In this document: piece by piece, positions 9,008 through 16,422 of the stretch
How the letters are laid out: the number at the start of each line of letters is the position of its first letter
Numbering within the stretch: the stretch's first letter is position 1
Assembly (NCBI RefSeq): GCF_000247605.1
Contig: NC_016894.1
Location: 434,001 to 498,000, forward strand
Length of the DNA stretch: 64,000 nucleotides
From: Acetobacterium woodii DSM 1030
GTDB lineage: Bacteria > Bacillota > Clostridia > Eubacteriales > Eubacteriaceae
Direction: 5' to 3'
The notes under the pieces: generated by a model
The model's database searches: none
What the model was told of the DNA's origin: nothing
Seen by the model: only the letters and a program-made list of their open reading frames with translations
Program-made: the position numbers and the translations under genes

Positions 9008-9469
9008 TTGGGAATTGAAACGCTGCATTTTATTATGATTAATAATAAAATATTTAGAAATAATCAGATTCATTTGGATAAAGCTTTAAAAAAATTCGAT
9101 TTAAGCAGTGGCTTGATGCCCTATCTTTTTATTCTGGAAAAAAATGAAGGCGTTAGCCTGCATCAACTTAGTACGAAAATTGGCAATGATAAAGCGATGA
9201 CCACGCGTACCATTAAACGACTGATTGAGCTGGACTATGTCTATAAAATTGGTAAAGAAGGGGATTGTCGCGCCTATCAACTATATTTAACAAAAAAATC
9301 AAAGGCGGTTATGCCCCAGATTCTTAAGGAAATTCAGATGATTGTCGATTTAATCACGGTGGATTTATCCGCCGAAGAAAAAAAAATTACGATGGCAGCT
9401 TTGAAAAAAATATCAATGCGAACCCAGCAGTTGCGAGACGAGGAGGAAGTATATGGAAAAAACGTATGA
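9008..9469 (+). CDS. MarR-family transcriptional regulator
   Basis: A 153-residue winged-helix regulator. The helix-turn-helix lies in GVSLHQLSTKIGNDKAMTTR, followed by the wing KIGKEGDCRAYQLYLT, with dimerisation helices at both ends. I place the start at TTG 9008, 6 bases after AGAGGTGATC; a GTG at 8999 lies inside that ribosome-binding site. Its last 17 bases overlap the following drug exporter gene, so the two are translationally coupled. The likely role is repression of both genes until a small aromatic or toxic ligand binds, acting at the palindromes at 8944-8988. Confidence 0.85.
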   Translation: MGIETLHFIMINNKIFRNNQIHLDKALKKFDLSSGLMPYLFILEKNEGVSLHQLSTKIGNDKAMTTRTIKRLIELDYVYKIGKEGDCRAYQLYLTKKSKAVMPQILKEIQMIVDLITVDLSAEEKKITMAALKKISMRTQQLRDEEEVYGKNV

Positions 9470-10916
9470 AAAAAATAAATGGCCAATTTTACTGATCGTT
9501 GTAATGTCGACGTTTATGGCAACTTTAGATAGCAGTATTGTTAATGTGGCTTTGCCACAGATGGCCCGGGTATTGGATGTTGATACATCGCAAATTCAAC
9601 TGGTGGTGACCAGTTATTTAATTGTCATTATGGGGGTTATCCTTATTTTTGGAAAACTCGGCGATATGTTAGGTAAAACCAAAATCTTTATCTTTGGAAT
9701 TGCCCTGTTTACATTGGGGTCGTTACTTTGCGGGATCAACAGTACGTTCACCTTACTGATTGGAGGGCGGATTGTTCAGGCGATTGGAGCGGCCGCAACG
9801 ATGGCAAATAACCAGGGTATTATCACCCAGGTTTTTCCGTCAACGGAACGGGGCAAAGCGTTAGGTCTTACCGGTACTTCGGTCGCCTTGGGATCTTTGG
9901 TTGGCCCTGGTTTGGGGGGGATCATTGTGGGGTCCTTCAGTTGGGAATACATCTTTTTGATTAATGTCCCGGTTGGCGTCGTGGTCTTATATCTGGCGAT
10001 GAAACTGTTGCCGAAAAGCAATAAAAAGGCGAAAGAAAAGCTTGATATACCGGGGGCAATCTTGTTTACATTAAGCGTTGTGCCACTGTTTGTGGCATTG
10101 GGCCAGGTCCAAAGCCTGGGGTTTTCCGATCCGCTGATTTTAACTGGATTTGCGGTAACGACGGTATCATTTTTAGCCTTCATTTTGGTTGAACGTAAAG
10201 TGGGAAATCCCCTGATTCCATTAAATATTTTTAAGAATAAATTATTCACTTTAAGTATTTTTTGTGCCTTTATTAATTTTATCGGGCTTTTTTGTAACAA
10301 TATTATTCAACCGTTTTACCTTCAGGATGTCAGGGCTTATTCACCGAGCCAAGCTGGTTTGATGATGATGATTTTTCCGTTAATTTTAATGGTTCTGGCA
10401 CCGGTTAGCGGTTATATGTCCGATAAAATTGGCTCTGAAATCTTAACCTTTATCGGATTATTGTTGATCAGTTTGGGTTTGTTTTTAATGTCAACGCTAA
10501 CCGAACAGTCATCACTAGGAGTGTTGATTAGCTTTATTGTTGTTTTGTCGGTAGGGATGGGTTTATTTCAATCGCCCAATAATTCATTAATCATGTCAAC
10601 GGTGGGGAAACATCAGCTGGGAATCGCTGGGAGTATAAATGCATTGGTCCGAAATATGGGAATGGTTAGTGGAATTGCATTAGCGACGACCTTGCTTTAT
10701 GGCAGCATGAGTTCAGAACTAGGCTATCATGTGACTGATTATGTTGTCGGACAAAATGATGCTTTTATCCATGGGATGAAAACCGCTTACTTAACAGCAG
10801 CAGCGATCACTTTTTTTGGAGCAATCTTAACGTTTCTACGACTTATCGAAAAAAAATCTCGAATTGCGGATGAACAGCTGGTTTTAGAAAATCAGCGTGA
10901 AATCAATCGGGAATAA
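9453..10916 (+). CDS. DHA2-type MFS multidrug exporter
   Basis: A 487-residue membrane protein with about 14 predicted transmembrane helices, as in the EmrB/QacA branch. Motif D1 (TFMATLDSSIVNVALP) lies in helix 1 and motif A (GKLGDMLGKTKIF) between helices 2 and 3; motif C (GSLVGPGLGGIIVG) lies in helix 5. These mark proton-driven drug antiporters. ATG 9453 is preceded by AGGAGG (9441-9446). It overlaps the marR gene and should be controlled by that repressor. Substrates cannot be predicted from sequence. Confidence 0.88.
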   Translation: MEKTYEKNKWPILLIVVMSTFMATLDSSIVNVALPQMARVLDVDTSQIQLVVTSYLIVIMGVILIFGKLGDMLGKTKIFIFGIALFTLGSLLCGINSTFTLLIGGRIVQAIGAAATMANNQGIITQVFPSTERGKALGLTGTSVALGSLVGPGLGGIIVGSFSWEYIFLINVPVGVVVLYLAMKLLPKSNKKAKEKLDIPGAILFTLSVVPLFVALGQVQSLGFSDPLILTGFAVTTVSFLAFILVERKVGNPLIPLNIFKNKLFTLSIFCAFINFIGLFCNNIIQPFYLQDVRAYSPSQAGLMMMIFPLILMVLAPVSGYMSDKIGSEILTFIGLLLISLGLFLMSTLTEQSSLGVLISFIVVLSVGMGLFQSPNNSLIMSTVGKHQLGIAGSINALVRNMGMVSGIALATTLLYGSMSSELGYHVTDYVVGQNDAFIHGMKTAYLTAAAITFFGAILTFLRLIEKKSRIADEQLVLENQREINRE

Positions 10917-11071
10917 AAAAGCAATAATGGTTAACCGTTGGTGATGAGAAGACGAGATCCGATCTTATTTTGTGGTTTGTTTTGGTGGGAATATATTAAT
11001 AAATAGAAAAATCATCGTGGTGATAATTAAGACATCGAAGGGGTGAAATTCAAGAAAACATCTCACTCAAT

Positions 11072-11100
11072 TTGACATTGTTGCGTTTGTTTGATATAAT
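11072..11100 (+). promoter_or_regulatory. Consensus sigma-A promoter with no gene behind it
   Basis: A perfect TTGACA (11072-11077), 17-base spacer, TATAAT (11095-11100). No credible ORF lies between it and the terminator at 11348-11394. Confidence 0.7.
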
Positions 11101-11106
11101 ATTAAA

Positions 11107-11394
11107 ATATTTAAGAATAATGTGAAGTATATGTATTGAGTAATTTTGTTGATGAGCTTGTTTACGTGTTTTATTAAATGTGGAAATAAGTTAGTTGACA
11201 TAGTAAATTTAATGAAATTTACATAGAAAAACATCCTTAATAGAACTGGGGCTTGTATAGGATCATAATGGGTCATATACTATACTATTTGGTAAGGTGG
11301 AATTCTTATCGTTAATGGTGTAATGTGAGTTATTTTTAGCGAAACTTAGGCACTCTAACTCTGTGAATAACAGAATTAGGGTGCCTTTTTTTAT
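11107..11394 (+). ncRNA. Putative non-coding transcript
   Basis: A perfect promoter and a strong intrinsic terminator enclose about 285 bases. The sequence is AT-rich, has no ORF with a good ribosome-binding site, and shows no riboswitch consensus that I recognise. Existence is inferred from the two flanking signals only; it could also be a decayed gene that kept its signals. Confidence 0.4.
11348..11394 (+). terminator. Intrinsic terminator
   Basis: AGGCACTCTAACTCTG pairs with CAGAATTAGGGTGCCT, followed by seven T. Confidence 0.8.
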
Positions 11395-11513
11395 AATAAA
11401 ATAGCGAATAATAAGGAATTCGGCGTAAACTTTGAAATCCAGATTTATGTTGAACATAACAATCAGAAAAATTATTTATAGTTATGTGTTTTTCAATGCG
11501 CTAATAAATTCAA

Positions 11514-11684
11514 TAGGCGTTTGCGAAATTAAAAAACATCGAACAACGGTTGCTTTGGGTGCAGTTTCCACAAACGATTTCGTAACGTGTAGGCGAACAG
11601 TTCATCGAACTGTCCGCCGTGCAGTGTAGAAATTGTTTCGTGCGAAACTGGGCCCAAAGCTCATGGCAGTTTCGCAATTACCTA
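11514..11684. mobile_element. 171-bp palindromic MITE-like element, copy 1
   Basis: It begins TAGGCGTTTGCGAAA and ends TTTCGCAATTACCTA. It is flanked by an exact 11-bp direct repeat AATAAATTCAA (11503-11513 and 11685-11695), the mark of transposition. The two halves are imperfect mirror images around a central GAACAGTTCATCGAACTGT hairpin. It has no coding capacity. It lies just upstream of the 27-codon ORF and ablB. Confidence 0.85.
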
Positions 11685-11713
11685 AATAAATTCAAATCTG
11701 AAAGGAAATTTAC

Positions 11714-11797
11714 ATGAAAGAAGCGATCAGAATAACACAAAAGTACTTAAACACCTATGTGATTAATGGACCGAGAGCAAAGGAACCAGAGCGATGA
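11714..11797 (+). CDS. 27-codon ORF coupled to ablB, unknown
   Basis: ATG 11714 follows GAAAGGAAA by a good distance. The 27-residue product starts MKEAIRITQKYLNTY and ends with stop TGA overlapping the ablB start as ATGA. That overlap suggests translational coupling. I do not recognise the peptide, and it does not look like the end of lysine 2,3-aminomutase, the usual partner of ablB. It may be a leader peptide or the surviving piece of a gene cut off when the adjacent 171-bp element inserted. Confidence 0.45.
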   Translation: MKEAIRITQKYLNTYVINGPRAKEPER

Positions 11798-12642
11798 AAA
11801 CTAAAGAAACCGACACGATCGAAAAAGTTGGCGATGATCTTATCCAGCATGGCAAAAACAGTGATCGCATTTATTTAATGCACTGTACCAAGTCAGATAA
11901 AAAACAGCTGTTGCACTACCTGAATAAACTGGGAAAAGATCAGAATTATTCCAAAATTATTGCAAAGGTGCCGGAATCGCTAGAAACTGCATTTATCAAA
12001 GATGGATATTGTGAAGAAGCACAGATCCCATCATTTTATAGCGGCGAAGAGACCTGTAAGCTGATGGGGAAGTATTTGTTACCGGAACGGCAAAAGGTAA
12101 AAGACAAGCAGCAGATAAAAAAAGTTATTGAGCATGTATCGGCCAGAAGTCATATCAACAGAATTAAACCATTAGCCGATGAATTTGAAATTAAGCGGTT
12201 GACAGAAGCTGATGCCTTAGAAATAGCCTTTCTTTATAAAAAAGTTTTTGAAAGTTATCCTTTTCCAATTTTTGAACCCAATTATTTAAATGATACAATG
12301 AAGGATAATATAAAGTATTTTGGGGCTTTTTTTGAAAAACAACTGATTGCGGTTTCATCAAGTGAAATGGATCTTGACAATTTGAATTCAGAAATGACTG
12401 ATTTTGCTGTTTTGCCGGAATTTCGGGGCCATCAACTGGCGTATCATTTGTTAACAAAAATGGAATCCGAAATGGTTAAAGACGGATTTCAGGTATTGTA
12501 TAGCATCGCTCGTTCGGCATCCTATGGGATGAACGGTTGTTTTGCTAAATCCAATTACCATTTTGGCGGAACGCTTTTTAACAACACCCAGATTTCAGGT
12601 TCAATCGAATCGATGAACATCTGGTATAAAGAGTTAAAGTAA
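11794..12642 (+). CDS. ablB: Putative beta-lysine N-acetyltransferase
   Basis: A 282-residue protein whose C-terminal ~150 residues form a GNAT domain with the acetyl-CoA loop FAVLPEFRGHQLAYHLL; the N-terminal half is the family-specific domain of AblB. AblB acetylates beta-lysine to N-epsilon-acetyl-beta-lysine, an osmolyte of methanogens and some anaerobes. The usual partner ablA (lysine 2,3-aminomutase) is not next to it: upstream are a 27-codon ORF, the 171-bp element and a drug exporter. Either ablA is elsewhere or the gene now serves another role. The family call rests on overall likeness and the GNAT motif. Confidence 0.75.
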   Translation: MKTKETDTIEKVGDDLIQHGKNSDRIYLMHCTKSDKKQLLHYLNKLGKDQNYSKIIAKVPESLETAFIKDGYCEEAQIPSFYSGEETCKLMGKYLLPERQKVKDKQQIKKVIEHVSARSHINRIKPLADEFEIKRLTEADALEIAFLYKKVFESYPFPIFEPNYLNDTMKDNIKYFGAFFEKQLIAVSSSEMDLDNLNSEMTDFAVLPEFRGHQLAYHLLTKMESEMVKDGFQVLYSIARSASYGMNGCFAKSNYHFGGTLFNNTQISGSIESMNIWYKELK

Positions 12643-12681
12643 AAAAACTTGCGGATGATCTTGTCATGATAAGCAAGTCCG

Positions 12682-12710
12682 AAGCTGCCAAGTTAATCTG
12701 GCAGCTTTTT
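12682..12710 (+). terminator. Intrinsic terminator after ablB
   Basis: AAGCTGCCA and TGGCAGCTT form a perfect 9-bp stem with an 8-base loop, followed by T's. Confidence 0.85.
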
Positions 12711-12785
12711 AATGTGAGGTTATGTTTAATAACAATAAAGGCAATGGAGATTGCTTTAGCGGTGATGAAACAAGTGTTTTGATGA

Positions 12786-12814
12786 TTGACAAAGCAGCAA
12801 GAAAACAGTACAAT
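12786..12814 (+). promoter_or_regulatory. Promoter of the DUF3786 gene
   Basis: TTGACA (12786-12791), 17-base spacer, TACAAT (12809-12814), about 90 bases before the start codon. Confidence 0.7.
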
Positions 12815-12901
12815 CTAAAATTATTACAAATAAATTCATAATTAAAGATTTTGATTAAAGTGTCATTAAGTGCGATTTGAATCAAGATAGGAGAAGCAAA
12901 A

Positions 12902-13537
12902 ATGGCGATAGAAAAAGATAATTATAAAATGGTGTGCGAATATTGGCGACTAAAAACGCTGACGACTGATTTTAAAGAACGTTACGCGGCATTAGGACTG
13001 CCCGGTTACAATGACGGTAATTTGCCAATTACATATTTTGGCGTTGATTATGAGATCAATCGCTTAGATGCCAGCATTCATGATGTTAAAAACCCGGAAG
13101 TTGGGCCAGATTTTTATACCCAGTCAGCGATTTATCATTTATTTTATTTTTCTCAAAAAGCGCCAGTCAATTCCAATAATTTTATTCCGCTGCACGAACT
13201 TAAGGGAGCGGCACCGTTTAGTCCGGCGTTTAAAAAAGGGACATTGATTCCGTTTGCCAAAACGTTTGAGGGAAAAGCCGAGCAATTAATTAAAGCAGGT
13301 GAGGACCTGGGATTTGAACGGTTGTCAAATTCAGATGCTGGTTTTCAGGCAATGGCATTTGCCTGTATCCCGATCCGGTTTCTTTTTTGGGATGGTGACG
13401 ATGAGCTTGCGGCGGAGGCGACAATTCTTTTTGATGAAAAAATTACTGAGTTTACCCATCAGGAAACCGTCATTGGAATGGGTTCGGATCTTGTCAATCG
13501 ACTGATTGCGGCGGCAGGTTTAAAACGCCGTGATTAA
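12902..13537 (+). CDS. DUF3786 domain protein
   Basis: A 211-residue soluble protein resembling the DUF3786 family, which is seen mostly in anaerobes and often near corrinoid or Fe-S enzymes; its biochemical role is not established. Recognisable family stretches include the YHLFYFSQKAP segment and the FDEKITEFTHQETVIGMGSDL end. There are only two Cys, so it is probably not itself a cluster protein. ATG 12902 follows GGAGAAGC. It is transcribed alone from the promoter at 12786. Confidence 0.7.
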   Translation: MAIEKDNYKMVCEYWRLKTLTTDFKERYAALGLPGYNDGNLPITYFGVDYEINRLDASIHDVKNPEVGPDFYTQSAIYHLFYFSQKAPVNSNNFIPLHELKGAAPFSPAFKKGTLIPFAKTFEGKAEQLIKAGEDLGFERLSNSDAGFQAMAFACIPIRFLFWDGDDELAAEATILFDEKITEFTHQETVIGMGSDLVNRLIAAAGLKRRD

Positions 13538-13619
13538 TTTATGTCGCATCTTTGGATTGGTGATGAAATCACAGAATAATGGGTAGAAAATTGATATAAT
13601 GATATTATAAAGTCATTAG

Positions 13620-13790
13620 TAGGTAATTGCGAAATTAAAAAACAGCGAACAACGGTTGCTTTGGGTGCAGTTTCCACAAACAATTTTGTAACGTGTAGGC
13701 GAACAGTTCATCGAACTGTCCGCTGTACCGTGTAGAAATTGTTTCGTGCGAAACTGGGCCTAAAGCTCACGGCATTTTCGCAATTACCTA
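13620..13790. mobile_element. 171-bp palindromic MITE-like element, copy 2
   Basis: TAGGTAATTGCGAAA to TTTCGCAATTACCTA, again 171 bp, in the same orientation as copy 1. It is flanked by AAGTCATTAG (13610-13619) and AAGTCATTAT (13791-13800), a 10-bp duplication with one late mismatch. It separates a probable native -10 (TATAAT, 13595-13600) from the glutaredoxin gene. Confidence 0.85.
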
Positions 13791-13819
13791 AAGTCATTAT
13801 AAAAGAAAGGGGAATAACG

Positions 13820-14149
13820 ATGAAAGATGTAACCTTACTAACAACGCAAACCTGTCCATATTGTAAAATGGCTAAAGAATTTTTGACTCAAAACCATATT
13901 CGATTTGTCGAAAAAGATATTAATTTTGATGCGGAAGCCCGAAATGAATTGGCCCGCAGAAACATTAAAGGGGTGCCAACATTATTTATTGGCGAAGATG
14001 TTGTGGTGGGACTGGATAAAGAAAAAATTCTTAAACTGGTTGATCATCGCATTGTTGAATGCCCAAATTGCCATACTAAATTACGGGTACCGACCAATAA
14101 GGCAACAAACGTACGATGTCCGAAATGTAAAAACAATATTACGGCATAA
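13820..14149 (+). CDS. Glutaredoxin-like protein with C-terminal zinc ribbon
   Basis: A 109-residue fusion. Residues 1-75 form a glutaredoxin/NrdH fold with a CPYC active site (TTQTCPYCKM) and the cis-proline GVPTLFIGE. Residues 80-109 are a short zinc ribbon with two CxxC pairs (CPNCHTKL and CPKCKNN). It should act as a dithiol-disulfide carrier in the cytoplasm; the ribbon may add redox sensing or partner binding. ATG 13820 follows AAGGGGAA. A longer frame reaching into the upstream 171-bp element has no ribosome-binding site and is not used. Confidence 0.8.
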   Translation: MKDVTLLTTQTCPYCKMAKEFLTQNHIRFVEKDINFDAEARNELARRNIKGVPTLFIGEDVVVGLDKEKILKLVDHRIVECPNCHTKLRVPTNKATNVRCPKCKNNITA

Positions 14150-14171
14150 ATAAACGGCGATAAAATGAGCG

Positions 14172-14212
14172 GACGGTTCAGAAACTTAGCCCAGTTTCGA
14201 AACCGTCTTTTT
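14172..14212 (+). terminator. Intrinsic terminator
   Basis: GACGGTTCAGAAACT pairs with AGTTTCGAAACCGTC, followed by five T. Confidence 0.8.
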
Positions 14213-14348
14213 GTGTCTCATGGGATAAAAGACGTTAATTCCATAAAAAAAATAAGGAATTATCAACGTTTAATAGTTAGGACAAAGGGTAAATTAATAT
14301 TAGATTAATTTAAAGTTAGTTTAATTTAAAAAATAAAGGAGAATTATC

Positions 14349-14906
14349 ATGAACAAAATAGGTATCGTATTAGGAAGTACACGACCGGGACGTAATGGCG
14401 AAGCCGTTGCAAAATGGGTTTACGATCAGGCTCAAAAACGTGATGATGCAAAATTTGAAGTGATCGATGTTGCAGATTTCAATTTACCGCTTTATGACGA
14501 ACCCTTTCCAGCAATGATGCAGCAGTATACCAAAGAACATACAAAAGTATGGTCTGCAAAGATAAAAGAATTTGATGGCTTTATCTTTGTTACCGCAGAA
14601 TATAATCACAGTATTCCCGGGGCCTTAAAAAATGCGATCGATTATTTGAATGTTGAATGGAAAAATAAAGCCGCCGGATTTGTTGGATATGGCAGTGCCG
14701 GTGGGGTGCGAGCCGTTGAACATCTTCGACAGGTTGCCGGCGAACTCCAAATGGCAGATGTTCGGGCACAGGTAATGCTCTCATTGTTTACCGATTTTGA
14801 AAACATGAGCGAATTTAAACCCGATCCCCGTCATGAAGGCTCACTTAATGATGTGTTTGATCAGGTGATTGCCTGGAGCAGTGCGTTAAAACCATTGCGG
14901 GCTTAA
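14349..14906 (+). CDS. NAD(P)H-dependent FMN reductase family protein
   Basis: A 185-residue flavodoxin-fold oxidoreductase of the FMN_red family. The phosphate-binding loop GSTRPGRNGEAVA is at the N terminus, and the flavin-binding TAEYNHSIPGALKNAIDYL stretch is diagnostic of this family (azoreductase/chromate and quinone reductase relatives). It probably uses NADPH to reduce flavin, quinones or other small oxidants. ATG 14349 is preceded by AAGGAG. It stands alone, with a strong terminator downstream. Confidence 0.88.
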   Translation: MNKIGIVLGSTRPGRNGEAVAKWVYDQAQKRDDAKFEVIDVADFNLPLYDEPFPAMMQQYTKEHTKVWSAKIKEFDGFIFVTAEYNHSIPGALKNAIDYLNVEWKNKAAGFVGYGSAGGVRAVEHLRQVAGELQMADVRAQVMLSLFTDFENMSEFKPDPRHEGSLNDVFDQVIAWSSALKPLRA

Positions 14907-14970
14907 AAATAGCAAAAAATATTTTGCTTGAGAAGAAGTAGCATAAACATAAATAAGTAAGCTGATCAAA

Positions 14971-15010
14971 AAACCGAAATCTCACGACTTTTGTCTTAAG
15001 ATTTCGGTTT
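14971..15010 (+). terminator. Intrinsic terminator
   Basis: AAACCGAAATCT and AGATTTCGGTTT form a perfect 12-bp stem. The downstream sequence is AT-rich. The rest of the ~430-base gap up to 15332 shows no gene or further signal. Confidence 0.8.
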
Positions 15011-15332
15011 AATAATTTTAAGATACCATAAAAATAACAAAAAAGCTGATTAAAAACCGACCAAATCAAACAACAAAAAGTTTGATCCATTTCAGACTCC
15101 TAATAAAACCGTTTTTTCCAATCAATTATATTAAAATAAAAGTATAATAAAAAAATAGGCAATGACATAACTGCTATGGCTTTGTGATTGTTAACTCAGA
15201 AAAAAGCGAAAGGAGTAAAAGCGGATCGAAAATAGCAAAGAAATGAGAGGATGATGATACAGATAATAAAAAGTTCCCGGCGCGATCAATTACAAAAATA
15301 TTTTTTAATAATGTTAATGTGAGGGTGATGGG

Positions 15333-16217
15333 ATGAAAATTGAAGAATTAAAAAAAAGCATGGAGCAAGCAAAACCGCAGTTTCAACCATGGTTGCGGGC
15401 GCTGACCGAAAATTACGTCGAAAAAACAATGCGTTTGAATCCCGTTTCGGCCAAAGCAAATGGGTTTTTTTATCAATTTACAGCGGCTCGTGAATTGAAA
15501 ATAAAAATTGTTCCAGATGTCAGTCCAACGTTTATTTTTAACTGTGATCGGTCAAAACCAAAAGCGTATTATTGGGGGATTAGCAATGAGCTTAAAATTC
15601 TGGAGTTAAACCCAAAAACCACCTACTTTTGTGTGAAGCCCTACGCTATTTTTGGAACAAAAGGCTGGAAACTTTCACCAGCGGAGTTGTATGGGAATCA
15701 CTTCGGATTAACCGATGTTTTTAAAGATGTTTATGATCTGCATGTAAAAATTGCGCAAGCGGATTCATTCAGTCAACGAATTGATTTGTTTGGCGATCAT
15801 TTTATTGAATACTGGATTGATTATGAATATCAAATGAGTTTGGAAGAATACATAGCAATGAATTTATATATGAAACATTTAAACAGTTCAATTATCAATA
15901 TTGAAGATTTAACGGGTTATAGTAAACGTTATTGCCGAAAAAAATTTGCCGATAGCTATAGCTTTTCACCGAAGAAGTATCTGGAAGTTTTTCGTTTTCA
16001 AAAGACAATTCGAATGTTGTCAGATAAAAATCAAAATCACAGCATTACTCAAATTGCTTACGAAAATGGTTATTTTGATGAGTCCCATTTTATCAACGAT
16101 TTCAAATCTTATGCACAGACCAGCCCTGAAAATTTCCGAAGAAGTATTAATGGATTATTTGTTCCGTGCTCGCTCGAAAAAAATAATGATTGCGAAAAAA
16201 TCAAGCGAACAAAATAA
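15333..16217 (+). CDS. AraC-family transcriptional regulator
   Basis: A 294-residue regulator. The C-terminal ~100 residues hold two helix-turn-helix motifs (IEDLTGYSKRYCRKKFADSY and ITQIAYENGYFDESHFINDFK), the second being the AraC signature. The N-terminal ~170 residues look like a cupin-type ligand domain. The ribosome-binding site is modest (GTGAGGGTGATGGG before ATG 15333). It lies upstream of, and in the same direction as, the molybdenum aldehyde oxidoreductase operon and is a natural candidate for its activator, but no operator is visible. Its stop codon overlaps the next small ORF (TAATG). Confidence 0.82.
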   Translation: MKIEELKKSMEQAKPQFQPWLRALTENYVEKTMRLNPVSAKANGFFYQFTAARELKIKIVPDVSPTFIFNCDRSKPKAYYWGISNELKILELNPKTTYFCVKPYAIFGTKGWKLSPAELYGNHFGLTDVFKDVYDLHVKIAQADSFSQRIDLFGDHFIEYWIDYEYQMSLEEYIAMNLYMKHLNSSIINIEDLTGYSKRYCRKKFADSYSFSPKKYLEVFRFQKTIRMLSDKNQNHSITQIAYENGYFDESHFINDFKSYAQTSPENFRRSINGLFVPCSLEKNNDCEKIKRTK

Positions 16218-16363
16218 TGGGTGATAAAAAGGCGGTCATGAAAGAAAAAGATTTAATAAATAATATTAGCAAAGGCCATTCGGATGAAGATATTGTTTTG
16301 TTTTCGTGTAAACGTTTGCTGATTGCACTGTTCAGAGCGGTGGCGTTAATAGCGGCGTTATGA
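16217..16363 (+). CDS. 48-residue small protein coupled to the AraC gene
   Basis: The ATG at 16217 overlaps the TAA of the regulator, an arrangement typical of translational coupling. The 48-residue product has a charged N-terminal half (KEKDLINNISKGHSDED) and a hydrophobic C-terminal half (RLLIALFRAVALIAAL) that could insert in the membrane. I do not recognise it. It could equally be a chance extension, since no independent ribosome-binding site is present. Confidence 0.35.
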   Translation: MGDKKAVMKEKDLINNISKGHSDEDIVLFSCKRLLIALFRAVALIAAL

Positions 16364-16422
16364 GGACTTAAAAAATTGCCGGAGTATCAAGAGTAAAAAA
16401 AGCATAAATAAAGGAGAAATCA

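Noticed and set aside
9776-10300. 174-codon antisense ORF
   Set aside because: It is a shadow of the MFS exporter gene; no start signals.
11067-11276. 69-codon minus-strand ORF in the promoter-terminator interval
   Set aside because: It runs across the consensus promoter, has no ribosome-binding site and an AT-driven composition.
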